A stretch of DNA of 64,000 bases from Dasypus novemcinctus (taxonomy: Eukaryota; Chordata; Mammalia; Cingulata; Dasypodidae): the NCBI RefSeq assembly GCF_030445035.2, contig NC_080682.1, positions 30,486,770 to 30,550,769 on the forward strand, read 5' to 3'. The notes under the pieces were generated by a model. The model saw only the letters and a program-made list of their open reading frames with translations. It was not told the DNA's origin and did no database searches. Each line of letters starts with the position of its first letter. Position 1 is the stretch's first letter. The position numbers were made by a program, and so were the translations under genes. Positions 23,511-35,752 of this stretch are shown here, one piece after another.

Positions 23511-24578
23511 ATTTAAAAAAATTTAAAAAACAAAACAAGAAAAATAGATCTTTAACAAAGGCCCTAAAATGATAAGTTTGGTTAAGAATTAAATATTGTC
23601 CTGATGTATTTTTATTTCCTGACCATTCATATGTCAGAGCAATTCCCAGAAAGATTCTCCAAAAATTATTTTGAATATTATGATAATTGGTGTCAATAAC
23701 CCAAGGGACTGGAATCTATTTTCCTCTATATTTCCAATTAATAGATTTATTAGTGAATACAATTTTTTCTTCTGCTAACGATGGGAAAGGGTCCTTCATG
23801 TTACTAATTACCTGGTTCTTGTTATTAAGACCATACCACAAGAATCTACTGCTTATATTACTAGCAGTCCCCATAGGAACACTATACCAAACTATTCCAT
23901 AGGAGTCATTAAAAATGAGAGATCCTCTTCCTATATGACATTCCTGCCATCTTTCTTTCTCTCCATTTTCATGAAATGGATAATTATAATTTTGTTTCCT
24001 TGTTAATGAAGAATTATATGATGGAAATATTGTCATTAATAATTTAGTACCATTACCTTTTAAGATCATCAAAGTGTGATTTTTTGTTTGCATACGGGGA
24101 GGTCTAATTCCTATACATAATGCTCTATAACCAAAAGGAAGGGCAAGATTATATATTTTCTTCCCTTCTTCATCAGGTTTTAAAGGTAGTCTATCATCTA
24201 TTGGCCCAGGGAACACATATGTTTTATTCAAAAATATAGGAAATGATGGATCTCCCCTTGTTGAGCCCTTACTAAATGTGGATTAGGGATGTAGGCCCAA
24301 TAAACATAGTTTTTACCTGCATGACCCAGAGTTACCATCCATGCAATCAGGAGATGAGAATCATTTTCAGAGTCTTCTTTCTTCTCTTCTTTTCATGGTT
24401 TAATCCAATGAGCTGGCAGCCAGATTTGTTCCTTGTTTTCTGTAATTACAAGAGCATATCCTCGCCCCCATATTTTAACTTTCCCTTTTTTCCAATTATT
24501 AGTCACCACATCTTTCCAATATATTGGCTGATATTCATCTGGCTCACATGGTGTCCTTATTTTATTTAAAGGAAAGTG

Positions 24579-25250
24579 TCATTCAGCAGGTGTTATTGAA
24601 TCATATACATTGAGAAAATTTAAAGTAAATAAAGCTTTTGCCAATTGATCTTTTGGAACTATAATATCATCATCTCCCACTTTTTGTTTTAATAATATTT
24701 GCTTAAGGGTATGATGGGCCCGTTCAACTATAGCTTGACCAGTAGGATAATAGGGAATGCCCATAGTATGGGCTATTGAATATTGAGAACAAAATTTTTC
24801 AAATTGTTTACCAGAATAAGCTGGACCATTATCAGTTTTAATTTGTGCAGGGTATCCCATGACTGCAAAGGCAGACCAAAGATGGGAATGAACATGACTG
24901 AATTTTTCTCCACTGTGTGCTGTAGCCCAAATGAAATGAGAGTAAGTATTAATACAAACATGAACACATTGTAATTTACCAAATGTTGGAATAAGTGTAA
25001 CATCCATTTGTCAAATTTGATTTGGCACCAGCCCTTGGGATTGGTGCCTTGGTCATATGGTATTGACATAAGAGGGCCACAGTTAGAACAATGTTTTACA
25101 AAGTCCTGTGCTTGCACTTTAGTTAAAGTAGGAAATTTATGTCTTAATCCCTTGGAATTGAGATGAGTAAGGGTATGATTTTTAGGAGAATCCTGTACAG
25201 ACCCTACCAACAGATCAGCTTGCACATTACTTGCAGACAAAGGCCCAGGT
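24579..25250 (-). pseudogene. Retroviral integrase region of pol
   Basis: N-terminal zinc-binding module (HTLTH then CSNC) in the frame 25240-24773. A catalytic core lies in the overlapping frame 25007-24579: first Asp in MDVT, second in TDNG, and Glu in IVERAH, with exactly 35 residues between the last two (DD35E). The two frames are offset, so a frameshift separates module and core around 25010. The env remnant follows. Class II-type integrase by its context and residues. Confidence 0.92.
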
Positions 25251-25708
25251 AGGGCAGAATGAGATTGAATGTGTGCAATATACAGAGAATTTATTCATTG
25301 ATGAATGAGTGCTTGCAAGTTTAAGAACATTTGAGAAAGTTCATCAGTCACTGAAATATTGGCAGTTTCAATTTGACTGACCATTAAGCAAACATTTCAG
25401 AAACAGAAATAATGCTATGAGGTTCCTTGAAAGTTTCCAAAGCCATACTAATAGCTGCTAATTCCATTCATTGTGCAGAAGTATGGGATGTTTGCCAAGC
25501 TTTTTCTGTGAATGGAGTTACATAGGCTGCCTTACCACTACTGCTACCATTGGAGAATACAGTAAGTGCATTTTCTAGTGGAGCTGCTTTAACAATTTTA
25601 GATAATATCCATGTTGTTCTATGTAAAAATGTCAATAGCTTAGAATTGGGGTAATGATTGTTGATTTTTTCTTGAAAATCACTAATAGCAATTTGCCATT
25701 GCATATTA
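25251..25708 (-). pseudogene. RNase H region of pol
   Basis: The frame 25704-25468 reads LTVFSNGSSSGKAAY, the first RNase H strand; the expected first catalytic Asp is Asn here. A TGA at the end of SAQ interrupts the frame, after which the MELAAISMALETF helix continues. Immediately upstream (right) the provirus is interrupted by the class I-like element, whose target duplication GTAG begins at 25709. Confidence 0.85.
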
Positions 25709-25712
25709 GTAG

Positions 25713-26197
25713 TGATGTGGGCTATGGGTGGGAGGCACTTTGTCTCTTTGGAGATAACCTTAAACTAAGCTGTCAGTCCTGACTTGTGGGTGTGGGGTGG
25801 TGAGAGGCTGCATCCCAGCCCTTGGTAACCATGGCAATGACTCCAGTCCCAGGAAACAGTTTATCAATGCAAACTCTATAAACTTTAAATATTCAGGGAA
25901 AATGCAAACCAAATGTGCTAAAAGCTTATCTAGAATGTGGGAAGTCCATGCTAAAACCTTACCTAGGATGTGGAAGATATATATGCTAATTCAAACCTAT
26001 TGCACACTGAAACAAAGAATGATTTAGCCCTACCTCTGTATAAAAGGAACTCAAAATTCTTGTTCAGGGCTTGGGTTTGAAACAGAAAGCTCCCAAGTCT
26101 GGCCAACCATCAATAAATCATTTTTCCTTCTCAAAATCATTCTTGAGTCCTGGCCTTTCTATACGCAAATAATGAAACTCTCTCAAATTCTACAACA
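25713..26197 (+). repeat. 5' LTR (short form) of the class I-like provirus
   Basis: 485 bp, TGATGTGGGC to CTACAACA. It contains a TATA-like TATAAAAGG (26039-26047) and an AATAAA signal (26111-26116). It is shorter than the related LTRs at 28999 and 35854 by about 200 bp. Confidence 0.92.
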
Positions 26198-26199
26198 TT

Positions 26200-26217
26200 T
26201 TGGGGGGCTCTCCCAGG
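26200..26217 (+). other. Primer binding site, tRNA-Pro-like
   Basis: TGGGGGGCTCTCCCAGGAT, two bases after the LTR. It resembles the tRNA-Pro primer site of gammaretroviruses with one extra G and about three mismatches. Together with the 4-bp duplication this supports class I. Confidence 0.7.
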
Positions 26218-28998
26218 ATTGGAAATGAAGGCCAGAGATGGTAGTATTTTGCTGCCCCTTCCAAATCCCTGAGGAAGATGGGAGGACTCGGGTGAACCCC
26301 AAATCTGGGCACCTCTGGGTTAAATTTAATCCAGAAAAGATGTGGGCTTCACCAGAATCTTCCCAACAAAAATGAAGGACAATGGAAGGTCTGAAGAGAA
26401 AGATTCTGGAAATAAAAAAGAACTCTGAACATGGAAGAAGGTAAGACTCCCCAGGTGAGCACAGTCTGCAGAACCCTAGCTTTAATTGATAAGGAGGGAG
26501 GCTGATCACCTCCTGAGAGAACCCTAGTAGCCCCAGAAAATTGGGGGGGGGGGCATTCTCTCTAGGTCTGGAAAAAGGAAAAAAATTGGGAAAAAGCCTG
26601 GTGTTTTGGGTTTGTCTAACTGCATGTTAGAATCTGGTACTTGTCTTATATCCACTGAAGGAGTGGAGGCTTGATTATAATAGGAAAGGCTGTTTATAGG
26701 TTCGAGTCCTAACATCCTGGAAATTGGTCTGGATTTTTTAAAAAAACTTGGTTACAAGAAAGTGGATCAGCTTTTCTAGTGAAGCTTGGTCTGGGTGTAA
26801 AGTTAAACATTGATAAAGGTCTAGCTGGAATCTTTTGTCATGGTGTTGAATTGCTAATGAATTTACTTTATACCAGATGTTAATGTTAAGTGTTCTCTCT
26901 TAAGGTTTCTGATGGCTGCGTGGGCAGCCATGCTGAAAAATACATATATATAAAATCTTGTGGGTCAGATTAGTGACCTTTGTGCTTCTGTCTGTGTCAG
27001 CTCAATGCTGGTGTTGGAGTTGTGTGGTTATATAAAGTGATGGAATTTAGTTGAACTGGAATGCTCCCTTGCCATTGGCAAGGGGGTGAATTGATTATGG
27101 GCAAAACTACGGAGTCTGGATATTTGCACATTCTCTGCTGCCTTATCTCTGGTCTGCCCCTTTGCTGGGGCTTGGAAGTCATTTGTGTCCTTGTCATGCA
27201 CCCAGGTTTGTTGGGGCTGCCCCAGTCAGGGCAGCTGGGTTCCCTGGGAGTGGTGCCAAATTTGAGTTAAGTTCTGTCTGCCCATTTTGGCAGAAAGTTG
27301 GAAAGGGAGTAGCAGCTTGCCCCTTTCCAGTGAGTCCTCACCTTCTATTCATAAGCCACACTTCTATTTGATCACTGTGCACCCTACTGCCTGGAAGGGG
27401 GAAGGGGAAGGGGAAGAAAAGCAGAATCAAAATAAATGCAGGAAAGTTCCCACCCTAGGGTGTCAAAGCCCAGAATACATGTGCATTCTACCCAGGTTCT
27501 TTACTTTTCTGAATCTCTCTCTTTGTAAGACTGTAGAAACTGTAGGAATACTTTGAAATGTTTTAGAACTGCAAACTTGTCTGAAGAAAGGAGGCTATCA
27601 CTTGAAACAATAGACTCCTAATCACTTGATAGCTTTTTCAATGATCTGGCTGGGAACTTCAGGGTTGTGAGACTACAGAGGGAAAAGAAAAAAAAGACTG
27701 AAATGTCACTTTAAAATCTATATTTGGTTTTTGTCAGTTGCTGGCACCTAAAGGTAAAAACATAATTTAAAATGAATCTTTAAATGCCAATACTCTTGCT
27801 GGTGAATTAAATGCATAACTTGCAGATGAGAATTTTTCCCATTACTAAGAAAAGACAGGACTTCACAGAATTGTTACTGATAAAATTTTTGTAGCTTAAT
27901 TAATAAAGGTATCTAATTCACCTTATGGCTAAAAAAGAATAATACCTGTAACTAAGAGTTAAGATGATTTATAGATGCATTTATGTTATAAAACAGCAGA
28001 AAGATAATAACTGAAATTAAAACTGGGTGAATTTAGCCTGAAACTATTATTATAAGTGTAAATTCTAAACTAACCTTACCTTCTTTTATGGTTACTTCAA
28101 GCCTAGCCTTGCCTTTACCTATGGTAATTTCATAACAGCTTCTGCTCCTATAGTCCAGGGAAAGGCAAACTTGAGGACAACCCTGTCTCCTGTCCTACTG
28201 GTATTAGTAAACCTGCTTTCTCTCATGAATCCAAGTGTAAACTAAATTGCTGCCTGATGAAATTCTTAGCCCTTGGGTTTAAACAACCACTGGAGTTTTA
28301 TTATCTCCAAGGACTGGGGGAGCCAAAAAAAAAAGGGAAGTCTCCTGCCTTAACTGTCAGTGTTCCTAAGAGTGGCAATTCATGAGAGAAACCAGTCTGT
28401 CTCCCTGAGGCTTCAAATAGCCTCAGTAAATATACATAGAATTAATCTTGTTGTTTATCCAAACTTCTGCTAAATTCAAGGTAAAATATAAAGTTCTGAA
28501 ACAAAAGAGAATTGTGTTAAAACATTGGGAACATTTTGGTTACAATCCATTAGTTAAGAAACAAAATTCTTGTGTAAAACTGCACCATCATAGTGTAAAA
28601 TTGCACAGTCATAGTGCAAATTAAGAAAAGTTTCAGGAGTCTTTGAAATGTTTTGCAGTCACTTATTTTGTAAAAAAAAATGGAAGTTTTAAGTAATTAC
28701 AGTTATGTTTTTGTGTCAAATTATTCATGTCTGCCTATTTGTTCAAATTGTTGAGGTTAAATAGGCAGTTATATAAGTAATCTATATTTCTGGACCCCAA
28801 ATTAAGCTAAACAATATATAAAATAATGCAAATTATAAGTAACATCAATGAGTTGTGATTCTGTGTCTAACTCTATTTGTGTCTGCCCATTTGCTCAGTG
28901 TATGTCTTCATACATCAGGATGATAATATCAAATTAACAAGTGAAAATTCCTAAAAGAGCTCTATTTAAATTGTTAAAAATTAAATATGCAGTGATAT
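26218..28998 (+). other. Non-coding internal region of the class I-like provirus (left part)
   Basis: No gag or pol motif found in any frame; the open stretches are short. Ends at the inserted inverted solo LTR. Confidence 0.6.
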
Positions 28999-29693
28999 TG
29001 TTGTAGAATTTGAGAGAGGTTCAATTATTTGCATATAGAAAGGCCAGTATTCAGGAATGATTTGAAAAGGAAAAATGGTTTATTGATGGCCGGCCAGACT
29101 CAAGACCTTTCTGTTTCAAACACAAGCCCGAACAAGAATTTCAAGTTCCTTTTATACAGGGTGGGGAGTCAAATGGTGCTTTTATCAAAGAAAACTACTT
29201 TCTTTCTTAGTTAAGTCTTTTCCTGAGTACCAGGTAGGTTTTGAATTAGCATATTGTCCACCTTGCAGGTGAGCTTGAATTAGCATCTTGTCCACATTCT
29301 GCCTGGATGCAACCTTGAATACACATTCAGTCTTACATCATTTCTGAACATTCAAAGCCCTTATCACTTAACTGGATTTCTAAAGACTAGGCACACTTGG
29401 ATACAAAATTAGATGATTTTGAATTTATGCACAGGCTATATTATACTTCCTATTTGAGGCCAAGTCCAACTTCCCTTAAGTTTCGGCATCACCACCATCA
29501 GAGTTTACCTGGACTGACTGGTATGCATATAGTTTGCATGGCTAAATTGCCTCCTGGGACTGGAGTCATTGCCATGGTCACCAAGAGCAGGACTGCAGCC
29601 TCTTACTGTTCCACACCCACAAGTCAGAACAGACAGCTTAGGTTAAGGTTATCTCTGAAGAGAAAAAGAGCCTCCCACCCATAGCCCACATCA
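28999..29693 (-). mobile_element. Inverted solo LTR (long form) nested in the class I-like provirus
   Basis: 695 bp, reverse complement of the same LTR family, from TGATGTGGGC (minus strand, at 29693) to CTACAACA (at 28999). A perfect 4-bp duplication ATAT flanks it (28995-28998 and 29694-29697). It represents a third nesting level: solo LTR in class I provirus in class II provirus. Confidence 0.93.
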
Positions 29694-32439
29694 ATATATT
29701 TGAATAAATATTCTTGGAGCCCAAATTAGACTAAGCAGGATGGAAAAGTCATATACAAATCTGATTATAGGAACTATTGGGAAAGGGCCTCCTCTTTGCA
29801 AGAGATTTGAGGGCAGGACTAGTTGTGGCAAATTAAACCTATCTACTAGGCTGGGGAATTAAGATTCAGTTTGTCCTGTAATTTCCCAGTTTAAACCTTT
29901 TAACAGCCATAAAATAAGGGTAATTAGTGGCTCTGTTGACAAATTTCAGTAAGTAAAAAATAGTCCATAAAAACTATGGAGAAATCTTTCCTGGATTATG
30001 ATTAAACAAATTAGGTAATTGTATAATGTGTTTTAAAACCTGGTAGTCAGTATGCTTTTAAAAATTATTCATTTTCATAACTTAAACAAAGAAAAGAAGT
30101 TTTGGCTTCCTGTAAAGAAAAAAAGAGAACATTCCTTGCATAAACTATAATGGTTTCAATTTTATTTAGCTAGAGTGTAATTTCTCATAGTTTGTAAATT
30201 ACCCATTAAATAAATTAACATTATATGTACAAAAGCTTTAGAGTAATAAAAATTGTAAGTTCACATTAATGAAATTAAGCTAAAGAAGAAAGATTGTAGA
30301 TATGCTCTCTTGAATAAATAAAGTAAATTTCTTTGGTTAGTAATTGTAATTTAATGTTTATTTAAGTGTAAGGTAACTAGTCAATGTGATTGTAGTCAAT
30401 TATAAAGAGTTTGTAAAACATCTTCCAAACTGAAAATGATTAAATAGTTCTAGTTCTAGAAGTCATTGTTAACTAAAAACTTGGATTGGTATTGGTTGCA
30501 AAGAATAACTTTGTGATAATAAAACCTGTCTGAAGGCCACCAGAAGGTGCATATTTAAGTAAATGGTAATAAGAAGTTATCTTGATTCTATTGGAAATCT
30601 TCTGTTTTCAAATTAACCATGAAATATAGTTTTTTTTCCCCTCTATTACTAAAGTAAAATACCTACTGTTATCTTAATGGTAAAATTGTATAAGTAAACA
30701 GTTACTTGATATATGATGTATTGCATTAAATTGTTTTATATGTATATTATTGTTATTATTGTATATTATTGTTTATATGTATATTATTGTATATTATGTT
30801 TATATATATATAAACAAGGAATAAACTTTAACATTGTCAAACTCTTTTCTGCATTCAAACCAGGCCTTGAATACATTAAAGGTTGCCTCTCCATGTGAGT
30901 TATTGGCTAGGCTGGTCACTGATCCCTCAATTAGAAATATTTGCTATATCAGCTTCTGGTTCTGCTCCTGAAGTTGGTGGAAACTATGTTGCAGTTTCAA
31001 GCTCCTGCAGCAGCCAATGATGAATCTATACAGCCAAGTGTACAATGGATATCGCCCCAGACTGGCACTGTTCCATAGTGCCAGAGAGCACTATGCACCA
31101 GGCTAGCAGAATACTGGAAACTCTCTCTAGAATCAATGATGCTGCGACTTGCTCACTGTGTGAAGAACATGCTAAGTGGAGCCATGATACCGGGATACTG
31201 TAAGTAAAACTTAAAACACAATTGACACTATGGCCTACTCCCATGGAGAGATAATATGTAAAGTATTACAAACCTGAAACTTAAAACTATTAATTGCAAC
31301 TCAGAATCCTTATGCATTAAGTAATACGTTAATTAATATTAAAGTGCTGTACTTTTATCCTGTACTAAATATATGTCTAATAATTATAACGTTATCTTTT
31401 CTATTCTGGATCAGGTACAAAAGTATATTAGACATGTGAAATTCCTGGTAACTTTATTTTCTAAATAGTTAATAAACATGTCTATAAAGTAAGGCAACGG
31501 TCTTAGCCAGGCTCAGCCAACTACTATTCTACTGCACTCTACTGTGTAGCAAAAATGAGGCTTGCCTGCTAAGAAATGGGTCACCTAATAAACAGTCAAA
31601 ATTACCAGAAATTGTACAACTAAAACCAAAATGTAAAAAAAAAACTTTATTTTGTAGTTCTGATCAACTCCCACAGGTAAAAACTAAGAAAGTTTCCATC
31701 TTAGTGTACTAATCCTGAATGAAACCAACTGTCCAAAAGGTTCCAGTTCACCAGGAGCATCTAACAAAATGAGTGCCAAATGTGTCTTCAAAACAAAGCT
31801 AAGTATCTATTGCAATTTCTTTCTAAAAATACCTTAGAGAAAAAAATATATATATATATATACTGTTCCCCCAGCTTTTAAAAAGGGGTGCCATCTTTAT
31901 AAGCACCTAACCTTGCCTACCTCTGTAATCCAATGTCCTCTTTTAAAAACGGGTATTCCAAATTTTAATTAAGTTTGTTTCTTTCAGAATGAACATCTTA
32001 TTAACCATATGAAAACCTCATCCAGCTTCATACAGAATGCCAGATCCAACTTTCTCCAGTTAAGAGTTTTACACCTTGTTAGGCAAATGACTACAGCCCA
32101 TGGCCAGCAGAAAGCAGTTACAGGAAAGAGTCATCTCCCTTCAGCACCTTTTTAAGATTAAAAGTGTAAAATCTTTAAGGGTAAAACAAAATTAATAGAT
32201 GGATCTGGAGTCTGACTGGAAATCTCCATGAGTGCCAGTGGCCCCAGGATGACTGCAGGGGGACCCACCCCCCAAGAATTCTGCTGTCCAGAGTGAAAAT
32301 TTCTAAACTTCTAAAAACAAAGTCCTGGATGTTACACTAAAAATTGATAAGTAAAGTAATCAATCAAAACAACAAACAGCCATCCACCTCATACCTCCAA
32401 CAATAATTATGCCAAAGTTTAGCAAGTTAAGCTTTGGCA
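29694..32439 (+). other. Non-coding internal region of the class I-like provirus (right part)
   Basis: AT-rich. Includes a (TA)n run near 31850 and a short TATTATTG-type repeat at 30735-30800. No retroviral protein motif recognised. Bases 32357-32452 are the 3' end that also appears, attached to an LTR, at 35758-35853. Confidence 0.6.
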
Positions 32440-32452
32440 TAAGGGGGGGAAA
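32440..32452 (+). other. Polypurine tract of the class I-like provirus
   Basis: TAAGGGGGGGAAA directly before the 3' LTR. Confidence 0.85.
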
Positions 32453-32934
32453 TGATGTGGGCTGTGGGTGGGAGGCTCTTTGTCTCTTTGGAGATAACCT
32501 TAACCTAAGCTGTCAGCCCTGACTTGTGGGTGTGGGATGGTGAGAGGCTGCCTGCCCTTGGTAACCATGGCAATGACTCCAGTCCCAGGAAACAGTTTAT
32601 CAATGCAAACTCTATAAAATTTAAATATTCAGGGAAAATGCAAACCAAATGTGCTAAAAGCTTATCTAGAATGTATGAAGTCCATGCTAAAAGCTTACCT
32701 AGGATGTGGAAGATATATATGCTAATTCAAACCTATTGAGCACTGAAACAAAGAACGATTTAGCCCTTCCTCTGTATAAAAGGAACTCAAAATTCTTGTT
32801 CAGGGCTCGGGTTTGAAACAGAAATCTCCCGAGTCCAGCCAGCCATCAATAAATCTATTTTCCTTCTCAAAATCATTCTTGAGCCTTGGCCTTTCTATAT
32901 GCAAATAATTGAGCCTCTCTCAACTGCTACAACA
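32453..32934 (+). repeat. 3' LTR (short form) of the class I-like provirus
   Basis: 482 bp, collinear with 25713-26197 apart from scattered substitutions and one 6-7 bp indel near its position 100. Ends CTACAACA before the second target copy GTAG. Confidence 0.92.
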
Positions 32935-32938
32935 GTAG

Positions 32939-34150
32939 TATTTAGATGTTTTACTTCCTCATGGGATAAACTACAAGTTATGTGAACAGGATCAGTGCCT
33001 TTAAGTTGCATGAGTTGTATTCAACCCTTTGCAATAATAGAAATAATTTTTTGTAAATATGTCTGTAATCTTTTTTTGTTTATTATTAGGGATAAATATC
33101 TATTCTAGAATACCATCTTGCCAGAATAAAGCAGTTGCGGGTTGAAGAGTGGAAAAAACAAGCAAATATATAGGTTTGTCAGGATGTATTTGAGTTATTG
33201 TCCTTGAGAATCTCACCCTTCAATGAGAGCCAATTCCTCCTCTGTCTCTAAGGACAATTTCCTTTGGCTCAAGAGGTCAGAGTCCCCTTCCAAAGTCTGA
33301 AATAAATGCTGCAACATATAGTTAGGAATTTCTAGAGTAGATCGAATCAAGTTAATGTCCCCTAAAAGTATTTAACATATCTCTTCTTAGTTGTGTCTTT
33401 TGTGAGTGTATTCACCCATTTGTTAATTGCATACCTAGATAACAATAAGATGCATTCTGCTGAACTTTCTCAGGCAATCTGTAACCCATACTCAGGAAGC
33501 ATCTTTTCAGCATACTGAAACAATTGCTGTAACTTGTCATCTGAAGAATGTGCAAATAATATATCATCTATATAATCATGGTTTCTGAAAACTTTTCTCT
33601 GAGGACTTGTAAAGGTTGATGAACAAATAATTGATACATGGTAGGACTATTCATCATGACTTGAGGCAACACACACCACTGATATCTCCGCATAGGGGAT
33701 TGATTATAGCATAGACAGAAAAAGCAAATTTTTCTTTATCAGAAGGATACAAAAAATGGTAAAGAAACAATTCTTTAAATCTATAATGATTTAAGGCCAG
33801 TTTTTTGGAATTGTAGAAGGTTGAGGGACTCCTGGTTGCAGTGACCCCATAGCGCTCATTACCCTGTTAACACCTCTAAGATCCATAAGCATCTGCCACT
33901 TTTCTTTTTTATTACGGATACTGGTGAATTCCAAGGACTTTGCGATGGTTCAGCATGACCTTGAGATAATTGCTCTTGAATCAGAACATGAAGGGCATTA
34001 AGTTTTTCTAAGGGAAGGGGCCATTGATCAACCCAAACTGGCATGTTTGTAAGCCAAGTTATAGGGATAGTCATGCCCTTCTTCGCAATGGCCCCTATGG
34101 TAAATTTGATGAATCCTGAATTTTTTCTTGAATATAGTCCAAACTTCATC
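32939..34150 (-). pseudogene. Reverse transcriptase region of class II pol
   Basis: The active-site YIDD codons lie at 33563-33574 (minus strand), in the context HDYIDDILFAHSS. The N-terminal fingers region is readable in 34149-33859 up to [12 protein letters not shown], where a frameshift ends the frame. Further frames to 32939 are broken. The gene is then cut by the class I-like provirus and resumes as RNase H at 25708. Inactive. Confidence 0.9.
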
Positions 34151-34560
34151 GATCCCCATTTTTTCTTGTTTGGTTATTATAATGTATATCCATAAATATT
34201 TTGCTGCTCAGATAATGTGGGACTATGAATAAAAGCTCCCCAATGACTGAGTAAATCTCGACCCTGTAAGTTAAGTCCAACATCAGCCACATAAGGTTGT
34301 AATGTAAATTTTTGTCCTTCAGGTCCCAATACATCAAAAACAGAAGTACTTTGGTAAATATCTGTTATGGTACTGATGCAAGCAAAGACTGTGGGAACCT
34401 TTTGTAATGTCCATGACAGGGGCCAATATTGTTAGCAATGATGGACACATCTGCTCCTGTATCTATTAGTCCCCAAAACACTTTTACATTGATAATAATT
34501 GTAACCTCAGGCCATTCATCGCCTGAGGTGTGCCAATAAAATTTAATTTCCTATGGACCC
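34151..34560 (-). pseudogene. Retroviral protease region
   Basis: The aspartic protease signature LIDTGADVS is readable on the minus strand, with DTGAD at 34449-34463. It lies between the dUTPase-like segment and RT, the betaretroviral order. The downstream part (34337-34146) is in another frame, so it is frameshifted. Confidence 0.88.
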
Positions 34561-34589
34561 AAATCCTCCATTTATATCAAATGGAAAAG

Positions 34590-34900
34590 TTAATGGTTTG
34601 TGATAAGGCAGAAGTAGTAACTGATTTCCTCCTTAAAATCACCATCTATAATGCCAATTTGTACTAACAATCCTTTCATGGTTAAACTACTTCTTCCCAC
34701 AATTAATCCAACTGTACCATGAAGTAATGGGCCTTTTACACCCCTAAGAATAGTTTGCATCTCCATGGCTGGAGTAATGAGTTTAGTTACTGTGGAAGGT
34801 AAATCAACAATGGCACTCCATGAGTGGCTGTTCTTAATTCTGAGATTGGGATGCATGCTGCTGGCCGTTGCTGACTGGATACTTTTCTTGTAGGTTCATA
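34590..34900 (-). pseudogene. Retroviral dUTPase domain
   Basis: The open segment 34856-34590 contains the dUTPase motif series: LPSTVTKLITPAMEM near the start, GLIVGRSSLTMKGL in the middle, and GIIDGDFKEEI after it. In betaretroviruses this domain is encoded in the pro frame and removes dUTP during reverse transcription. Its location between the nucleocapsid knuckles and protease fits. The domain's last part runs into a stop. Confidence 0.9.
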
Positions 34901-34918
34901 CTGTTTGAGGGCCTTGAG

Positions 34919-35752
34919 CTAGGCCTGCAAAGTGGTTCCCCAATGGTGAAATAGGAGAACCATTTTTGTGAAATTTAGACTTGCATGCATTGGCCCAATG
35001 AAAGCCTTTTTGACATAGTGGACATACCTTGGAAGGTTTTTTTCTCCCACCATTCTTTTGTGGCTGAACAAAATATGCTTACAATTCTTTTGGAAATGAC
35101 CAGATTTTCTGCATTTAAAACGATTTCCCTTTTGAGTCTGTGGTCTCTGATTATCTCTTATTGATGCAGCTAACACTGCCATCTGGTGGGTAGTAGACCC
35201 TATATACTGGCAGGCCTTAATACAATCTTGTACTGATCCTTCTGCTGCTTTAATTAGTCTTATAGCCTTTTTACATTCATTAGTGGCTTGATCAAAGGCC
35301 AGAGTAAGCAAAACCAAATCCCTAACTTCCAGTATTTCTATGGCTTTTTTAATAATATCAGAGAAACAGACTACAAATTCTACATATGGCTCATTTACTC
35401 CTTGTATAATTTTAGCAAAGGATTGCGTACGTTTCCCAGGAGCTGAAATTATTTTCCAAGCTGCTAAACAGGACATTCTAACCTGAACTACAGCTACATC
35501 ATCATATGGCATTTGTCTAGCAATTTCAGCCCAAGCTCCTATTCCTAACAAATGTTCTGCTGTTATAAGTACCAGGGGATTCTGATTGGAATTTCACCGG
35601 TTGGTTATATTAGCCTCATCAGTTCACCAAGTCCTAAATCGTAAAAATTCAGCAGGACTAAGTACAGTACAAGTGAGCATTTCCCAATCCCATGGAATCA
35701 ACCTATCTACCTGTGCCATCCTTTGGACCAGTCCAAATGTATAAGGAGAATT
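34919..35752 (-). pseudogene. gag remnant: capsid and nucleocapsid part
   Basis: The frame 35551-34919 carries the capsid C-terminal domain with a major-homology-region-like QGVNEPYVEF, then a nucleocapsid zinc knuckle whose first Cys is lost (FKCRKSGHFQKNC). A second knuckle, CPLCQKGFHWANAC, is intact at 34983-35024 but in a different frame. Upstream (35752-35560) more capsid sequence is readable with stops. The capsid is split from matrix by the insertion 35753-36516. Confidence 0.9.

Larger units (their letters stand above)
21711..24600 (-). pseudogene. Betaretrovirus-like env remnant
   Basis: Old envelope gene in several broken frames. The surface-subunit part is best preserved at 23716-24231, with several N-X-S/T glycosylation sites. 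Transmembrane-subunit pieces lie at 22580-22783 and 22006-22224; the latter has an FCITPLAYN-like segment and a long helical stretch typical of TM ectodomains. The gene is split by a solo LTR (22252-22666) and by a SINE (23104-23500) and contains stops between the segments, so no envelope can be made. Assignment rests on position between integrase and 3' LTR plus recognisable TM character. Confidence 0.85.
25713..32934 (+). mobile_element. Class I (ERV1)-like provirus without coding capacity, nested in pol
   Basis: Two LTRs (25713-26197 and 32453-32934), PBS, polypurine tract and a 4-bp target duplication GTAG (25709-25712 and 32935-32938). It splits the class II pol gene between RT and RNase H, in the opposite orientation. 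LTRs differ by about 30 positions in 480 (around 6%, counted by eye). In the 6.2 kb internal region I see no gag, pol or env signature, so it was either non-autonomous or had lost its genes. An inverted solo LTR of the same family lies inside (28999-29693). Confidence 0.92.

Noticed and set aside
26183..27556. Open frames after the primer site of the class I-like provirus as possible gag
   Set aside because: No matrix, capsid or zinc-knuckle motif and no common frame.
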